The position numbers and the translations under genes are program-made. From assembly GCA_019918135.1 (NCBI GenBank), contig WBZZ01006425.1, forward strand, positions 1-64,000: a DNA stretch of 64,000 bases, written 5' to 3'. Below the pieces are notes generated by a model. It saw only the letters and a list, made by a program, of their open reading frames with translations, was not told the DNA's origin and searched no databases. The DNA comes from Paulinella micropora (lineage: Eukaryota > Cercozoa > Imbricatea > Euglyphida > Paulinellidae). Below, piece by piece: positions 8,304 through 18,110 of this stretch; positions within the stretch are counted from its first letter, which is position 1, and each line of letters starts with the position of its first letter.

Positions 8304-9539
8304 ATGGCCGCTGAGTACAGCAAATGCTTTCAGTTCCCGCAGGAGCCGCTCGACGAGACAAAAGAAGCGCTTGTGCTCCAATACGCGAGCAAGCTGTCCC
8401 AGGTGTTGAATCAGATTCCCTGTGCAACCAGATTAGCAAATGCGTTGGTAAAAAACCCCTACCTAGAAGCCTTTCCCGATCCCGTGGCTTTTCTCTGTAC
8501 AAACACCGCCAGCCTGAATTTAGCAATTGGCTTAACATTTCCACAAAACCAAAACCCCGCGGCTATCATCGGAGAATATCCCACCTTTTACCAGCAGAAA
8601 ACAAGCCCGTCACTTTGGTTGGTCGGCTTTCGCCGGATTACCGAGGCTTCGAACCCGCGCAACAGCACGTGGCGAAGGCTGCTGCGTGCTGCGCTGGTCC
8701 TGCTGGTGCACTTCAAGGCGCGCTTGTACTCTGAAGAAGAAGCAAAGCACCCCGTGACGGTGTTCATGACGGCCCAGGAGCACGACGAATCTCTCACCCA
8801 GCTGGGGGGTTTCACTAGTCGTAGCGAAAAAGAGGTTATCGCCGTCCGGAGCGTACGTTGGGTGCAGGATCTCGTATCGAAGCTAAAATACCAACAGCTG
8901 ATTAATGAGTACTTGCTGCCGTTGTACAAAGAGCTCCCAAATAAAGTACGACAGGAGCTGGAAGAGACGCAGAAGACCTGGGTAGCCATAGAACAATGGC
9001 TAGCTAGCTCCGGAGCCAAAACAAACAGGTTGCGGCAGCCGAACATGACGCCCCAGGAAATTATACAGTTGAGCTTGGACAAGCTCGACGATGTACTGAC
9101 ACGGGCTTGGCCAGAGCAAAAAAAATTGATAAAGAGCGCGCTACAAAATGTCGCGCGCGACAACGGAGTGTGGGGGCTGACGAGAGGACCAGCGGCATTC
9201 TACTTCGGCGTGCCCGCCAGATACAAACGCAAGCTTGATGCCGGCTTAGTCGACACAGCGCATGCTCTGGGAATGCCTCTGCGACTTGTCAGAAATCAGG
9301 GCTTGCCAGACTTGCGGCAAATGTACACGACCCCGCTGGCAAGACAAGTGGGAAGAGTTTATTGCCTTTGCAAAAAAAAGCACGAACAAAGAAAATTTAT
9401 ATTAAAGGAGAAGCGGACACATTTTATTAAACAATTGCATGCGATCACTAGGGCGCTGTGCTCCTCCGGTGCCCGGCCCAAACTGGTAGAGTCTCTTCTT
9501 CCTGCCATCCAAAATGAAATTCTTTTTTTTCAGTCATAA
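8304..9539 (+). CDS. Unknown 411-residue protein
   Basis: The ATG at 8304 follows a C-rich leader and opens MAAEYSKCFQFPQEPLDE. The protein is mostly predicted helical and basic at its C-terminus (KKKHEQRKFILKEKRTH). Motif-like stretches are TFYQQKTSPSLWLVGFRRI and GLTRGPAAFYFGVPARYKRKL. It ends in TAA followed by an AT-rich gap. I know no family for it. A partial, decayed DNA copy of its last third lies at 12475-12840, so the gene takes part in local duplication. Confidence 0.7.
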   Translation: MAAEYSKCFQFPQEPLDETKEALVLQYASKLSQVLNQIPCATRLANALVKNPYLEAFPDPVAFLCTNTASLNLAIGLTFPQNQNPAAIIGEYPTFYQQKTSPSLWLVGFRRITEASNPRNSTWRRLLRAALVLLVHFKARLYSEEEAKHPVTVFMTAQEHDESLTQLGGFTSRSEKEVIAVRSVRWVQDLVSKLKYQQLINEYLLPLYKELPNKVRQELEETQKTWVAIEQWLASSGAKTNRLRQPNMTPQEIIQLSLDKLDDVLTRAWPEQKKLIKSALQNVARDNGVWGLTRGPAAFYFGVPARYKRKLDAGLVDTAHALGMPLRLVRNQGLPDLRQMYTTPLARQVGRVYCLCKKKHEQRKFILKEKRTHFIKQLHAITRALCSSGARPKLVESLLPAIQNEILFFQS

Positions 9540-9861
9540 AACGATTGCCGATGTTTACGCCTTGCAATTGGCGCACTATCATCTTAAAGGTCAGTGCGAC
9601 AACAAGTTCGCAGAAATTGCTTAGGATGGGCTTGCTCGGAACTGCAGCAAGAGTATGTATGTAGGTGCAAGGTGCTGAGAAAGGGGGGGGGGGGGGGGCG
9701 CCCCCCTCCCTCCTTTCCGAGGAGGAACGACCGAAGAATAGGCTTGTGCAGTCACCGCCACATAATTTCGCGGCGGGTCTTCCCGATGGGTCGCTGGAAA
9801 ACTTTGGCTCTTAGTCGAACGGGGGGCACAGCTCCTAGAAAGCACCTTGCTCTCCAAATAG
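9540..9861. other. Intergenic region with long G/C tract
   Basis: Contains a run of about 17 G followed by CGCCCCCC (9684-9710), a strong hairpin candidate. No supported gene. Confidence 0.55.
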
Positions 9862-10422
9862 CCAGTCGCAAGCCACGGAAAGGTCCATCCTCCCCAAAAG
9901 CAAAGAAAAAAAAACACACACACACCTTGGTCTGGCCTTGCAGGCCGAACCAAGCCCCCGGTAGCGGCTGAGGTACCACGGCCCTGGGATGAGGAGAGTT
10001 TGCAGGCCCTAGACCACGAGCGCGAAGAGATCCGGCAGGCGTTCCACCAGGCACTGGGCGCGGCCGATGGCCGTGCCCGGGGCGAGAAGTACGCGGCCCT
10101 GCTAGAGGAGAAGCACCTCAGTATCTGCACCCGGCTGCAGCAGTTTGTGGAAAACCACCACCGCGCAGAGCAGGCGCGCCTCTATGCGGAGGAGGCCTTC
10201 GAGGAGCTAGGGGGTGATTGTCTGATCCGGGAGGCCTACATGGCGTTTCAGTGCCTGAACGGCGAGAGCGCCCTGGACCTCGGCGGGTACATCGACAGCA
10301 ACGCTTGGGGGCTGCTGCTGGACGCGCTGGGCCTGGCCAGGGCCAAATATGTCAGGATGTTGCAACGTCTGGAACAGAGCGGGGCGGCGTCCCCCATTAC
10401 CCGCGCCAGCCCCCTAGTATGA
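9862..10422 (+). CDS. Small helical protein, paralogue of the 37.2 and 42.6 kb genes; start unclear
   Basis: The frame is open from 9862, but the first in-frame ATG is at 10239, well inside the conserved part, so the true start is not visible. The reading is strongly helical and charged (LDHEREEIRQAFHQAL, KHLSICTRLQQFVENHHRAEQ). The segment AEEAFEELGG, then a variable loop and LLLDALGL, matches AQDALEELGG and LLTELGLDWKRFA in the proteins at 37151 and 42558. The three form a paralogous family of unknown function, here the most divergent member. Confidence 0.55.
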   Translation, partial: PVASHGKVHPPQKQRKKNTHTPWSGLAGRTKPPVAAEVPRPWDEESLQALDHEREEIRQAFHQALGAADGRARGEKYAALLEEKHLSICTRLQQFVENHHRAEQARLYAEEAFEELGGDCLIREAYMAFQCLNGESALDLGGYIDSNAWGLLLDALGLARAKYVRMLQRLEQSGAASPITRASPLV

Positions 10423-10657
10423 AGAGAGAATCTTCTTTTGTTGTTTAGCTTGCACCTTCCCGGCAAAAGCCAAGGAAAGCTTTGGGACTTACGGTCGCAA
10501 CGAAGAGCAAGGTCTTTAGTAAATTTTAAATTTTTTTCGTACTTTAGTCAATGAAAGACACGCCTTTTTTCTCCAACGTGGTTTCAAACTCCTCGTGAAA
10601 TACCAACAGCAGTAGAGCTCGAGAAAAAGAAATGAGCTGCTGCTTCTTGGTTTGGTA

Positions 10658-12040
10658 TTAGGGCATTGATATTGTGGTCATTAGACACGAACTACCTGTG
10701 TCACATGCAGCGCTGCTGTGCCAGGCCGGATAGAGATCTCCTGAGCAAGCGACCGTAAATGTCAAAGGGCTCGGACCGGAGGCGATAATCACGCCATTAC
10801 CCACACCTTGATGAACTGAAACGAAACCGCCTTCAAAAATGTTAAGTATGTAAGTACGCCCGACTACCACTGAAGAAATTATTGAATACTCGCCGAAATA
10901 ATTGCAAGTTTCAATCGTTACCGTTTGGCCAGACACGGCCGGAGCTGTTGCCCCCCCAAACTGTGAAGAACTCGTACAGCCAGCGACAGGGGACGGTGGG
11001 CACACAGCAGCCGTTCCTGAGCGCGTGGGCGTGGCACTGGCGCTGCGCGTGGGCGTGGCACTGGCGCTGCGTGTGGTTGAGATCGTCGGCGTCGCGGAGG
11101 GCGTCACGGAGAGCGTTACGGAAATGGTCGGCGTCACTGAGGGCGTCATGGACGGTGTCACTGAGATAGTCGGCGTTACCGAGATGGTCTGCGTCGCGCT
11201 GGCGCTGCACGACGGCGTCACTGAGCGTGTAGGCGTTTCAGAGAGGCTGGGAGTCGGGCTCGGTGACTGGCTGGGCGAGCCCGTCGGTGTTTGCGAAATG
11301 GTCGGCGTGACCGAGCTCGAGGCCGTCACCGAACTGGTCTGTGTGCCAGAGCGTGTGAGAGAGCTAGAGACCGTCGGTGACACCGAGCTAGAGCTCGACA
11401 GGGACCGCGAGCCGGTCACCGACGCCGAGCTGGACAGGAACACTGAGCTAGTCACCGACGCCGAGCCGGACACGGACAGCGAGCTAGTCACCGACGCCGA
11501 ACTGGACAGTGACACTGAGCTAGTCACCGACGCCGAGCTGGACACTGGCAGCGAGCTGGTCACCGACGCCGAGCCGGACACGGACAGCGAGCTGGTCACC
11601 GACGCCGAGCCGGACACGGACAGCGAGCTGGTCACCGACGCCGAGCCGGACACGGACAGCGAGCTGGACACCGACGCCGAGCCGGGCAAGGACACTGAGC
11701 TGGTCACCGACGCCGAGCTGGACAAGGACGCTGAGCTAGTCACCGACGCTGAGCTGGACAAGGGCGGCGAGCTGGTCACCGACGCCGAGTTGGACACGGA
11801 CAGCGAGCTAGTCACCGACGCCGAGCAGGACACGGACATCGAGCTGGTCACCGACGCCGAGCCGGACACGGACAGCGAGCTGGACACCGACGCCGAGCCG
11901 GACAGCTCAAAACTCCCGGAGGCTCCAAAAATTTGCACAGTGAGGATCAAGGGGTTGCCCGTGGACCAAGTACACCAAGGGGGCTTGCGTGCAAAAACCG
12001 ACGCAGACATAAGCATCCACACCCAGGCACACAGCCGCAT
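10658..12040 (-). CDS. Secreted Ser/Thr/Val-repeat surface protein
   Basis: The ATG at 12040 starts MRLCAWVWMLMSASVFA, a good signal peptide. A long central region repeats SGSASVTSSLSV every 12 residues, about 15 times, then changes to Thr/Pro-rich SVTPTISVTP units. The last ~115 residues form a non-repetitive domain with six or more cysteines (CPPSPVAGCTSSS, VACSGDLYP, CDTGSSCL), likely a small disulfide-bonded ectodomain. Such mucin-like stalks are common on algal and protist surface proteins. There is no C-terminal anchor. A DNA segment near 11213-11300 is nearly identical to 13710-13800 in the next gene, which points to recombination between the two repeats. Confidence 0.7.
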   Translation of the reverse strand: MRLCAWVWMLMSASVFARKPPWCTWSTGNPLILTVQIFGASGSFELSGSASVSSSLSVSGSASVTSSMSVSCSASVTSSLSVSNSASVTSSPPLSSSASVTSSASLSSSASVTSSVSLPGSASVSSSLSVSGSASVTSSLSVSGSASVTSSLSVSGSASVTSSLPVSSSASVTSSVSLSSSASVTSSLSVSGSASVTSSVFLSSSASVTGSRSLSSSSSVSPTVSSSLTRSGTQTSSVTASSSVTPTISQTPTGSPSQSPSPTPSLSETPTRSVTPSCSASATQTISVTPTISVTPSMTPSVTPTISVTLSVTPSATPTISTTRSASATPTRSASATPTRSGTAAVCPPSPVAGCTSSSQFGGATAPAVSGQTVTIETCNYFGEYSIISSVVVGRTYILNIFEGGFVSVHQGVGNGVIIASGPSPLTFTVACSGDLYPAWHSSAACDTGSSCLMTTISMP

Positions 12041-12265
12041 ATTGCAGAGTCTTTTTCTTTCTTCTTCCACCACCTCTTGAAATTAGTATGAATTTTTTTC
12101 TTTTTTTCTATTAAATTAAGAGAGCCTCGCTTTACGTGGTGACCAGAATTGGAAAGAACAAACAAGGGGGAGAGGGCGAGGGAGGGAAAAGGCGTAGGAG
12201 GGGGAGGGGGGCCGAGGCAAGGCAGGGTGAGGGGGGCAAAGCCAGGTCGTGCTTGTCCCTCTCAG

Positions 12266-12345
12266 TGCCAAGATTAAAACTTTGTCAGGGATTTTTTTTA
12301 AATTTTTTTCTTGTACATTCTTGGTGCGCCCTTAGTTAGGTCTAG
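12266..12345 (+). repeat. Gene-end motif copy (CAGTGCCAAG...ACTTTGTC)
   Basis: CAGTGCCAAGATTAAAACTTTGTC followed by T-rich text and CTTGGTGCGCCC. Divergent member of the CAGTGCCAAGTGTAAGAC family found at gene ends. Confidence 0.55.
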
Positions 12346-12370
12346 TCACAAGAAAAAGAGGGGCGGTATT

Positions 12371-12414
12371 TTTACCCGGGGAAACACACGCATTTCAAAT
12401 TTGGCGACAAATTT
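12371..12414 (+). repeat. CCGGGGAAACACAC...TTTGGCGACAAA motif, copy 2
   Basis: Reads TTTACCCGGGGAAACACACG then CAAATTTGGCGACAAATTT. Confidence 0.8.
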
Positions 12415-12474
12415 AATCTGAGCAACGGGAAAGAGATGTCCGTTCCCCCCCCCCCCCCCCGCTTCACGCAACTT

Positions 12475-12840
12475 CGGCGTGCCCGCTAGATACAAAACGC
12501 AAGCTTGATGCCGGCTTAGTCGAGGCCGCAAAGCGCATGCTCTGGGCATGCCTCTGCGACTTGTCAGAAATCAGGGCTTGCCAGACTTGCGGCAAATGTA
12601 CACGGCCCCGCTGGCAAGACAAGTGGGAAGAGTTTACTGCCTTGGCAAATAGAAAAAAAGCATGAACAAAGAAAATTTATATTAAAGGAGAAGCGGACAC
12701 ATTTTATTAAACAATTGCATCCAAATCCAACTTGATTATTTTAAAAAAGAAAAATTACAACAGTAGACTTTTTAGTTTTTTCAAGGACTCCTCCGGTGAC
12801 CGGCCCAAACCGGCAGAGTCTCTTCTTCCTGCCACCACCA
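12475..12840 (+). pseudogene. Decayed copy of the 3' third of the 8304-9539 gene
   Basis: The DNA matches 9204-9441 closely (TTCGGCGTGCCCGC, AAGCTTGATGCCGGCTTAGT, TTATATTAAAGGAGAAGCGG) and, after an unrelated stretch, 9462-9510. It has a few small length differences and no start, so it is a dead fragment. Confidence 0.85.
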
Positions 12841-12888
12841 CCTGGGCCGAGCAAAGCTTGCTTTTTGACTATGACTGTATCCAGCTGT

Positions 12889-14838
12889 TTACCACGGGAA
12901 AATATAAGAGCGGACGTTGCTGTCGGTGTAGTCAACCACTACGCCATAATATCCGAGGGACATGGAAAAGTAGTTGCCACCGCCATTAGTGAAACTATTG
13001 GAGAAGAGCCACGTCCCATTACTTGTGGGCATGCTAGTTCCCGTAGTCCAACTTCTTTCCACCTCGCCGTACAAGGGGCTATTGCATGGCTCGACCGTGG
13101 TCGCAGCATCTTGACCGGGGTCGACCATAGCCACGGCTGAATAAAGACAGTCAGTTAGGCTGTCTCCCACGTAAAGGCGCAGGTCGTTAGCCTTCCTCGT
13201 GATGTTAACGTAATTCACGTAGTTCCCTGCAGATTGCACTAGATTACCACCGGAGACGTAAGCGCACGGGTAACCAGTGCCGTCCCACTGGCACCACCTA
13301 AACTTCCAAAAGGTAGGGCTAGGGGTAGAGGAAACGCTCCGCGTCCGCGTCACCGACACGGTGGACGTCGCCGTCACAGAAATGCTCGGGGTCACGGAGA
13401 CAGTCGGCGTGCGGGAGGGTGTCACGGACGGTGTCACGGACAGGGTCGGCGTCACGGACGGCGTGCGTGTCGGCGTCACGGACAGAGTGGGCGTCACGGA
13501 AACGGTGGGTGTGCGCGTCACGGAGAGCGTGGGCGTCACGGAGAGAGTGGGCGTCACGGACAGGGTGTGCGTCGCCGTCACGGACCCTGTCGCCGAGGTG
13601 GTGGGTGTCACGGAAAGAGTCGGTGTCACGGAAATGGTCGCCGTCACGGAAACGGTGGCCGTCGCCGTCGCGGACAGTGTCGCCGACCCCGTCAGAGTCT
13701 GCGTCGCGCTGGCGCTGCACGACGGCGTCACTGAGCGTGTAGACGTTTCAGAGAGGCTGGGAGTCGGGCTCGGTGACTGGCTGGGCGAGCCCGTCGGTGA
13801 CACCGAGCTAGAGCTCGACAGGGACCGCGAGCCGGTCACCGACGCCGAGCTGGACAGGGACACTGAGCTAGTCACCGACGCCGAGCTGGACAGTGACACT
13901 GAGCTAGTCACCGACGCCGAGCTGGACACGGACAGCGAGCTGGACACCGACGCCGAGCCGGACACGGACAGCGAGCCGGACACCGACCCCGAGCCGGACA
14001 AGGACGCTGAGCTGGACACCGATGTTGAGCCGGACAAGGACGCTGAGCTGGTCACCGACGCCGAGATGGGCAGGCGCGGCGAGCCTGAGGGTGACACCGA
14101 GCTAGAGCGCGACACCGAGCCAGAGGGCGGCTTTGAGCCGGAGAGTGAAGCAGATACCAAAGAGGCTGCGGCGGAGGGGCTCTGCGAAGGCCAGCTTCCC
14201 TCGCACGCCCGGGGGGCCTGGGACTGCCGCAGCAGGGACCCGCGAGCTAGACCCTCGCAGAAGGCAGCGGTGGCATGCGGGTCCATGGGCGCTACCGTCC
14301 AGTTGCTCAGGTCCTGCACCAGCGCCGGCGCGCCGGACAGCATTCCGCTGGCGTCTTGCAGGCTGTCTGGCCTCCAGCGAGACAGGTCCGCGCCAGCGAC
14401 GCGTCCGCAAACATGCCGCTGGCGTTCACGACCCGCGATATGTTCCAGCTTGCCAGTCCGGGCAGTGAAGTGGCCTGCGTGCCGCGGAACATGTAGGCCG
14501 TATCTAGCACGCGCGACAGGTCCCAGCCCGTGACGTTGGCAAACTTGAGGCACGGCGAGTCCGCAAAGGCCGCGCGCGTGCTGGTCAGCGACGCACGCAC
14601 CCGCAGATCCGACAGATCGAAGCACGCGGCCCGCGACAGCCCCGCGAAGCTGAACGCCAGGCTCTGCAAGCCCGTCGTGTCCAGCTGTTCCAGGGGTGGC
14701 AGCCACTCCAACGCCGTCTCACCGTAGAAGTGTTGCCCCGTCATACGGGCAGTACGCGCGCAACAGAGACGGCAGCAAGGCCGCCAGCAACAAGCGCTGC
14801 TTGCTGGCGCTGCCGATAGCTAAGCTAGACTGCGTCAT
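12889..14838 (-). pseudogene. DUF285/BspA-like plus Ser/Thr-repeat surface protein, broken
   Basis: The locus starts at an ATG at 14838 with a signal peptide ending near LLLAALLPSLLRAYC. Next come repeats of the DUF285 (BspA/Mycoplasma lipoprotein) type: WDLSRVLDTAYMFRG and WNISRVVNASGMFADAS show the W-D/N-x-S-x-V...MF signature. After that lie SASVTSS and SVTPTLSVTPT repeats, and a C-terminal non-repetitive domain (FRWCQWDGTGYPCAYV to DYTDSNVRSYIFPW). A secreted or surface leucine-rich adhesin-like protein is inferred. The coding signal is spread over three frames in order, so about two breaks. It is a close relative of the 10658-12040 gene, and the two share nearly identical repeat DNA. Confidence 0.65.
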
Positions 14839-15057
14839 TCTCTCTTTTTTCTTTGTATATTTTGTCAGATAGACCCCGGCAGCCTGCCCAGCCCATTGGT
14901 GTGGGCTGGCAAGGGGGGGGGGGGGGGGCATGCTGCCCTGTTCGAACTTTCCCCCCCCCCCCTCCCCCTCCCCCTTGGCGGCGAACTGAGAGAAGCTGTT
15001 TTCTTCTCTTGTAAAACAACAAAATCTTCTTCCGAAAGAGAAGAAAGGAGCTTACAC
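14839..15057. promoter_or_regulatory. Divergent intergenic region with GC element
   Basis: Lies between two divergent genes. It contains a palindromic element at 14889-14938 (CAGCCCATTGGTGTGGGCTG, then a long G-run and GCATGCTGCC) and a C-tract. Promoters for both neighbours must be here; I see no defined box. Confidence 0.5.
14889..14938. repeat. Double-palindrome GC element 19
   Basis: CAGCCCATTGGTGTGGGCTGG, then a G-run and GCATGCTGCC. Confidence 0.75.
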
Positions 15058-16857
15058 ATGTCCAAAAGCAACAGGAGCTGTCCCCATTGCACTGGAAAAC
15101 GAAGAGAGAAAGAAATTCCAGCTGGTAGTAGCCAGCTGGACGTGCGGTGGCTAGAGGCTTTAAGTTACCAAATAAAGCACCACCGCCAAGAGATTGTGCT
15201 GGACGCCGCGGCGCTTGACCCCGACAACGAAGCACTGAAAGAAATAATGCGACAAGCTACACAAAGGCTTGACTTACAAGTACACTGTCGAAGCGAGAAG
15301 AGCTTTGACAAGCTCAAGAAGCTATTCAAGCTGCTCAGCGGGTGTGCCAACCGCTTGGAAATACACGATTTGAAGCGTGAAGAAGGCGAGGCCCGGAGCT
15401 TCGAGCTCGACAAAGAAATCGGCGGTTTGGTGCTTATCGATTGCCAACATATAAAATTTAGGCTTGACGGAGAAGATTGGGCAGACGGAAAACACAGGCT
15501 CATGGATGAAGTACGGGTGCTGGGAGAGAAAACAGCAAACTGCTTAATCGGATGGGGTGAGAAACTTCGTAGCTACACTCGAACTAAACGACTAACAGAG
15601 CGGTATGCTTTGAAAGAAGATCCTCAGGGTGTCGGGGGGGCTGCCTATAAAAAGTTACACGACGTTTCGTGGGCGCTTCATGCGGACGTGGCCGACTTGG
15701 AGGTCATCGTTCTAGGGGCTTGCAGTTATCCGGGCGCAGACTTTGATTTCAAGTTTGAACGTATCAACTGGCCTGAGCTCCAGGCTTTTTGCCTGCGTTC
15801 TCCCGAGGGAGCGCGCATTATTGCAGAAGATACTGCAGAAGCCCTTGCTGAACGGGCAAGTTTTTTTCGCCGTGGAGGGCCAGATGATGTGTGGGAGATC
15901 GTTAAGCTCTACCAACCTCGACACAATATATATGAATTATCCCGCCAAAAGCTAGATTCACTTTTTGACGTCGTCCAGCAGCGACGTCCCGGTCACGTAC
16001 ATCACGCGCGATTAAGGAGTGATGCAAAGAGAGAAGAACTTGCGCAGAAGCCCGGCGGGTGTGGTTCTTTGCGTGAGCTGGAGCTGGAGGGGTTCCTGCT
16101 GCAAGATGACGTCTTCGACACCTTTTTGATGGGGCTGCCCGAGTCGGCAAAAGAGACGCGCGCGGTTCTGCGCCTAGTGCGCTGCGGGCTATCTAACCCA
16201 AAAGCACAAATAATGGCAGAAAGGCTAAGAAAGCTGCTGCCTTGGCTGGAGGAGCTTGGCCTGCGCGACTGTGACTTTGTCAACGACAGTTTCTTGGAGG
16301 TTCTGTTCGAGACAAAAGTTTGTTGTGATACACAGAAAACAAGCCTTAAGCGCTTGAAGCGCCTGGACCTCTTTGGCACGCCTATTACTGCAAATAGGTG
16401 GTGGCCTAATAATGGTTTGCTAAACTATGTCCAAAGCTTGCAAGTGCCCAACCTCAGCAACCTACCTAAACCGGACAGGGCTAATGCTATACTCCCACAA
16501 CTCCAAGAACTGCGTGTTGAACAAACCTGCTCACCCGATCTAGTTCTAACTCGAGTGCCCAAGATTGTAAAAAAGCTTAAGCTACGGTTAGGCTCAAGGC
16601 CCGATAGCAACTGGTGTCTGGAATTCTGGGAAAAGCTACAGCTGCTAGAAGAGTGTTGCCTGTGCGACGACGCCTGTCCGGATGGGATGACTTTGGAGCT
16701 GGCAAAGGATCTGTGCACAACGCTAAAGGGCGAGTTTCGCAATTATCCTGTTGTATTGGATGTGCGTGGAACGGTACTGAACCTGGAGGAGCTGTGCCTA
16801 TTTTTTAAAACGGCGTCTAGCCACGACAAGCAGACCGTACTAACCTTTGCAGTCTAA
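15058..16857 (+). CDS. Leucine-rich repeat protein, 599 residues
   Basis: The ATG at 15058 starts MSKSNRSCPHCTGKRREKE, with a CxxC pair close to the N-terminus. Residues ~330-599 carry irregular leucine-rich repeats, for example LRELELEGFLLQDDVFDTFL, LEELGLRDCDFVNDSFLEVL and LKRLKRLDLFGTPI. There is no visible F-box. The family is typical of repeated LRR genes in giant viruses and probably mediates protein binding. A decayed copy of the last third is at 4276-4640. Ends in TAA and is followed by a 57-bp sequence repeated at 17723. Confidence 0.75.
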   Translation: MSKSNRSCPHCTGKRREKEIPAGSSQLDVRWLEALSYQIKHHRQEIVLDAAALDPDNEALKEIMRQATQRLDLQVHCRSEKSFDKLKKLFKLLSGCANRLEIHDLKREEGEARSFELDKEIGGLVLIDCQHIKFRLDGEDWADGKHRLMDEVRVLGEKTANCLIGWGEKLRSYTRTKRLTERYALKEDPQGVGGAAYKKLHDVSWALHADVADLEVIVLGACSYPGADFDFKFERINWPELQAFCLRSPEGARIIAEDTAEALAERASFFRRGGPDDVWEIVKLYQPRHNIYELSRQKLDSLFDVVQQRRPGHVHHARLRSDAKREELAQKPGGCGSLRELELEGFLLQDDVFDTFLMGLPESAKETRAVLRLVRCGLSNPKAQIMAERLRKLLPWLEELGLRDCDFVNDSFLEVLFETKVCCDTQKTSLKRLKRLDLFGTPITANRWWPNNGLLNYVQSLQVPNLSNLPKPDRANAILPQLQELRVEQTCSPDLVLTRVPKIVKKLKLRLGSRPDSNWCLEFWEKLQLLEECCLCDDACPDGMTLELAKDLCTTLKGEFRNYPVVLDVRGTVLNLEELCLFFKTASSHDKQTVLTFAV

Positions 16858-16908
16858 GTCATACGACGAATGACTTCTCCAATGAGGCGGCGCACTCTCT
16901 GAGACAGA
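16852..16908 (+). repeat. 57-bp direct repeat, copy A
   Basis: Contains TGACTTCTCCAATGAGGCG and CGCACTCTCTG, repeated at 17723-17775. It begins in the stop codon of the LRR gene. Confidence 0.85.
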
Positions 16909-16984
16909 AAGGCAAGGCCCCCCTCCCAAACCTTCCTTTAGCCAGCGTTAGTCAGACGACAGGGGATGGGAGAGGAAAGGGTGG

Positions 16985-17010
16985 TGAGAGAGAGAGAGAG
17001 AGAGAGAGAG
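16985..17010 (+). repeat. (GA)n microsatellite
   Basis: About 13 GA units. Confidence 0.9.
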
Positions 17011-17029
17011 GGAGGCGCCAAGAAAGTGC

Positions 17030-17085
17030 GATTTTTTTAAATAAAAACTTGACAAAGTCTTACACTTGACACTGAGAATTAAGAG
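17030..17085 (-). repeat. Gene-end motif copy, minus orientation
   Basis: On the minus strand: TCAGTGTCAAGTGTAAGAC, then TTTGTCAAG and a TTTTTATTTAAA run. Member of the CAGTGCCAAGTGTAAGAC family. Confidence 0.7.
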
Positions 17086-17123
17086 AGGGCGAAGGGGGAG
17101 GGGAGGGGAGAGCACGAATCGTC

Positions 17124-17384
17124 TTAAGTTCTCTCTCCTAGTACTTCCTTGCAAGCCGCTTCCAGAATGCCCCGGTCGTCCTCAAAGTACACATTGACCT
17201 GGCGCACAGCTCCCCCCACCAGCCTCTCTGCCTTTGGTGGCTCTTGTCCCGGATATCTCGCGCGATATTGGGCGGCGGCCAGGCGGCCTGCACGGACCAG
17301 CAGCGTCGCCCTCTCGGCGCCCCCGTGGGTTTGGGCGACGAGGCCAGCTTCAAAAAGATATCCGTCATGGCCTACTCCCGCCAC
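17124..17384 (-). pseudogene. C-terminal gene fragment, HAD-like?
   Basis: The minus-strand reading ends VNVYFEDDRGILEAACKEVLG. A VYFxDDR motif followed by helix is seen in C-terminal parts of HAD-type phosphatases and nucleotide kinases/phosphatases, so a fragment of such a gene is possible. No ATG starts the frame, and upstream sequence is unrelated. Weak assignment. Confidence 0.3.
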
Positions 17385-17426
17385 GGTACTGCTGGCTCAG
17401 CCGCCGTCGCGGTGAGGGCGGTAGTT

Positions 17427-17468
17427 TTTCCCGGGGAAACACACACAAACAATTTGGCGACAAATTTA
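17427..17468 (+). repeat. CCGGGGAAACACAC...TTTGGCGACAAA motif, copy 3
   Basis: Reads TTTCCCGGGGAAACACACAC then AATTTGGCGACAAATTTAAA. Confidence 0.8.
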
Positions 17469-17722
17469 AATTCGAGAAACGGAAAAGCGAAAAAGTCCAG
17501 TTTGCAAAGGAAACGTATAAAGGAAAGCGCCGGGGGAGAAGGAGGGAGGGGGCAGGGCGGGGAAAAGAAAAGGCAGGGGAAAGAGAGGTGGGGGGAGTGG
17601 GCGCCCCCTATCTCTTCCCCTTCCCTTCCCTCTCCCTTTCTCCACTCCTCCCCCTCCTTTCCCCTCTCCCCCCCCCCCCTGCGGAACTCCGAAAAACAAA
17701 GTTTGTTTATTTTTGCTCTCCA
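17469..17722. other. Low-complexity intergenic stretch
   Basis: GA-rich then CT/C-rich text that could pair with itself as a long weak hairpin. No supported gene. Confidence 0.5.
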
Positions 17723-17775
17723 TCTAAGCCATCCAGCGAGTGACTTCTCCAATGAGGCGACGCACTCTCTGGGAC
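17723..17775 (+). repeat. 57-bp direct repeat, copy B
   Basis: Copy of 16852-16908. Here no LRR gene precedes it, so this may be the remnant of another gene's 3' end. Confidence 0.8.
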
Positions 17776-17816
17776 AAGAATGCATGGCTCCCCGAGCCAC
17801 CCCTTCAGCCCACGCC

Positions 17817-17865
17817 GGGGGGCAAGGCCCCCCGAGCCCCCCTTCAGCCCGCGCCAGCGGGCTGG
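17817..17865. repeat. Double-palindrome GC element 5
   Basis: GGGGGGCAAGGCCCCCC, linker, then CAGCCCGCGCCAGCGGGCTG. Confidence 0.85.
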
Positions 17866-17974
17866 CAGCCAAATCAGACGAAACCCAGAATAAGCTGCCC
17901 AAGAAGAAGTTTAGTCTGAACAAGAAGGCGGGCAAGACGCCTCCGCTCAAGACACTCACGTGCAGGATCTACCC
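17866..17974 (+). other. Short basic coding-like segment between two palindromes
   Basis: About 36 codons read QNKLPKKKFSLNKKAGKTPP before the next palindrome. It looks like an orphan piece of a basic protein trapped between two elements. No start codon. Confidence 0.35.
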
Positions 17975-18010
17975 CACCCCGCGTACGCGGGCTGGAGGGT
18001 AGCATGCAGG
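17975..18010. repeat. GC element 6 (partial)
   Basis: CACCCCGCGTACGCGGGCTGGAGGG followed by a degenerate GCATGC. Confidence 0.65.
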
Positions 18011-18110
18011 GCCCGGGGGGGGGGGGGGGGCGCGGGGGGCGGAGCGCCTCGGGCAGCAATATGTATTCTAGTCAAGGCGGATTTTATTTTTAAAAGACAA
18101 ATTACTGGGC

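Larger units (their letters stand above)
12080..12474. other. Intergenic region with repeat motifs
   Basis: Holds G-rich low-complexity sequence, a gene-end motif at 12266-12345 and a TTTGGCGACAAA motif at 12371-12414. No gene supported. Confidence 0.6.

Noticed and set aside
10902-12080. A 392-codon plus-strand frame of acidic repeats (ELVTDAEPDTDS)
   Set aside because: It is exactly antisense to the Ser/Val repeat of the minus-strand gene, which has a signal peptide and a non-repetitive domain; the acidic frame is a by-product of the repeat.
13277-14533. A 418-codon plus-strand acidic repeat frame
   Set aside because: Antisense to the DUF285/Ser-repeat gene for the same reason.
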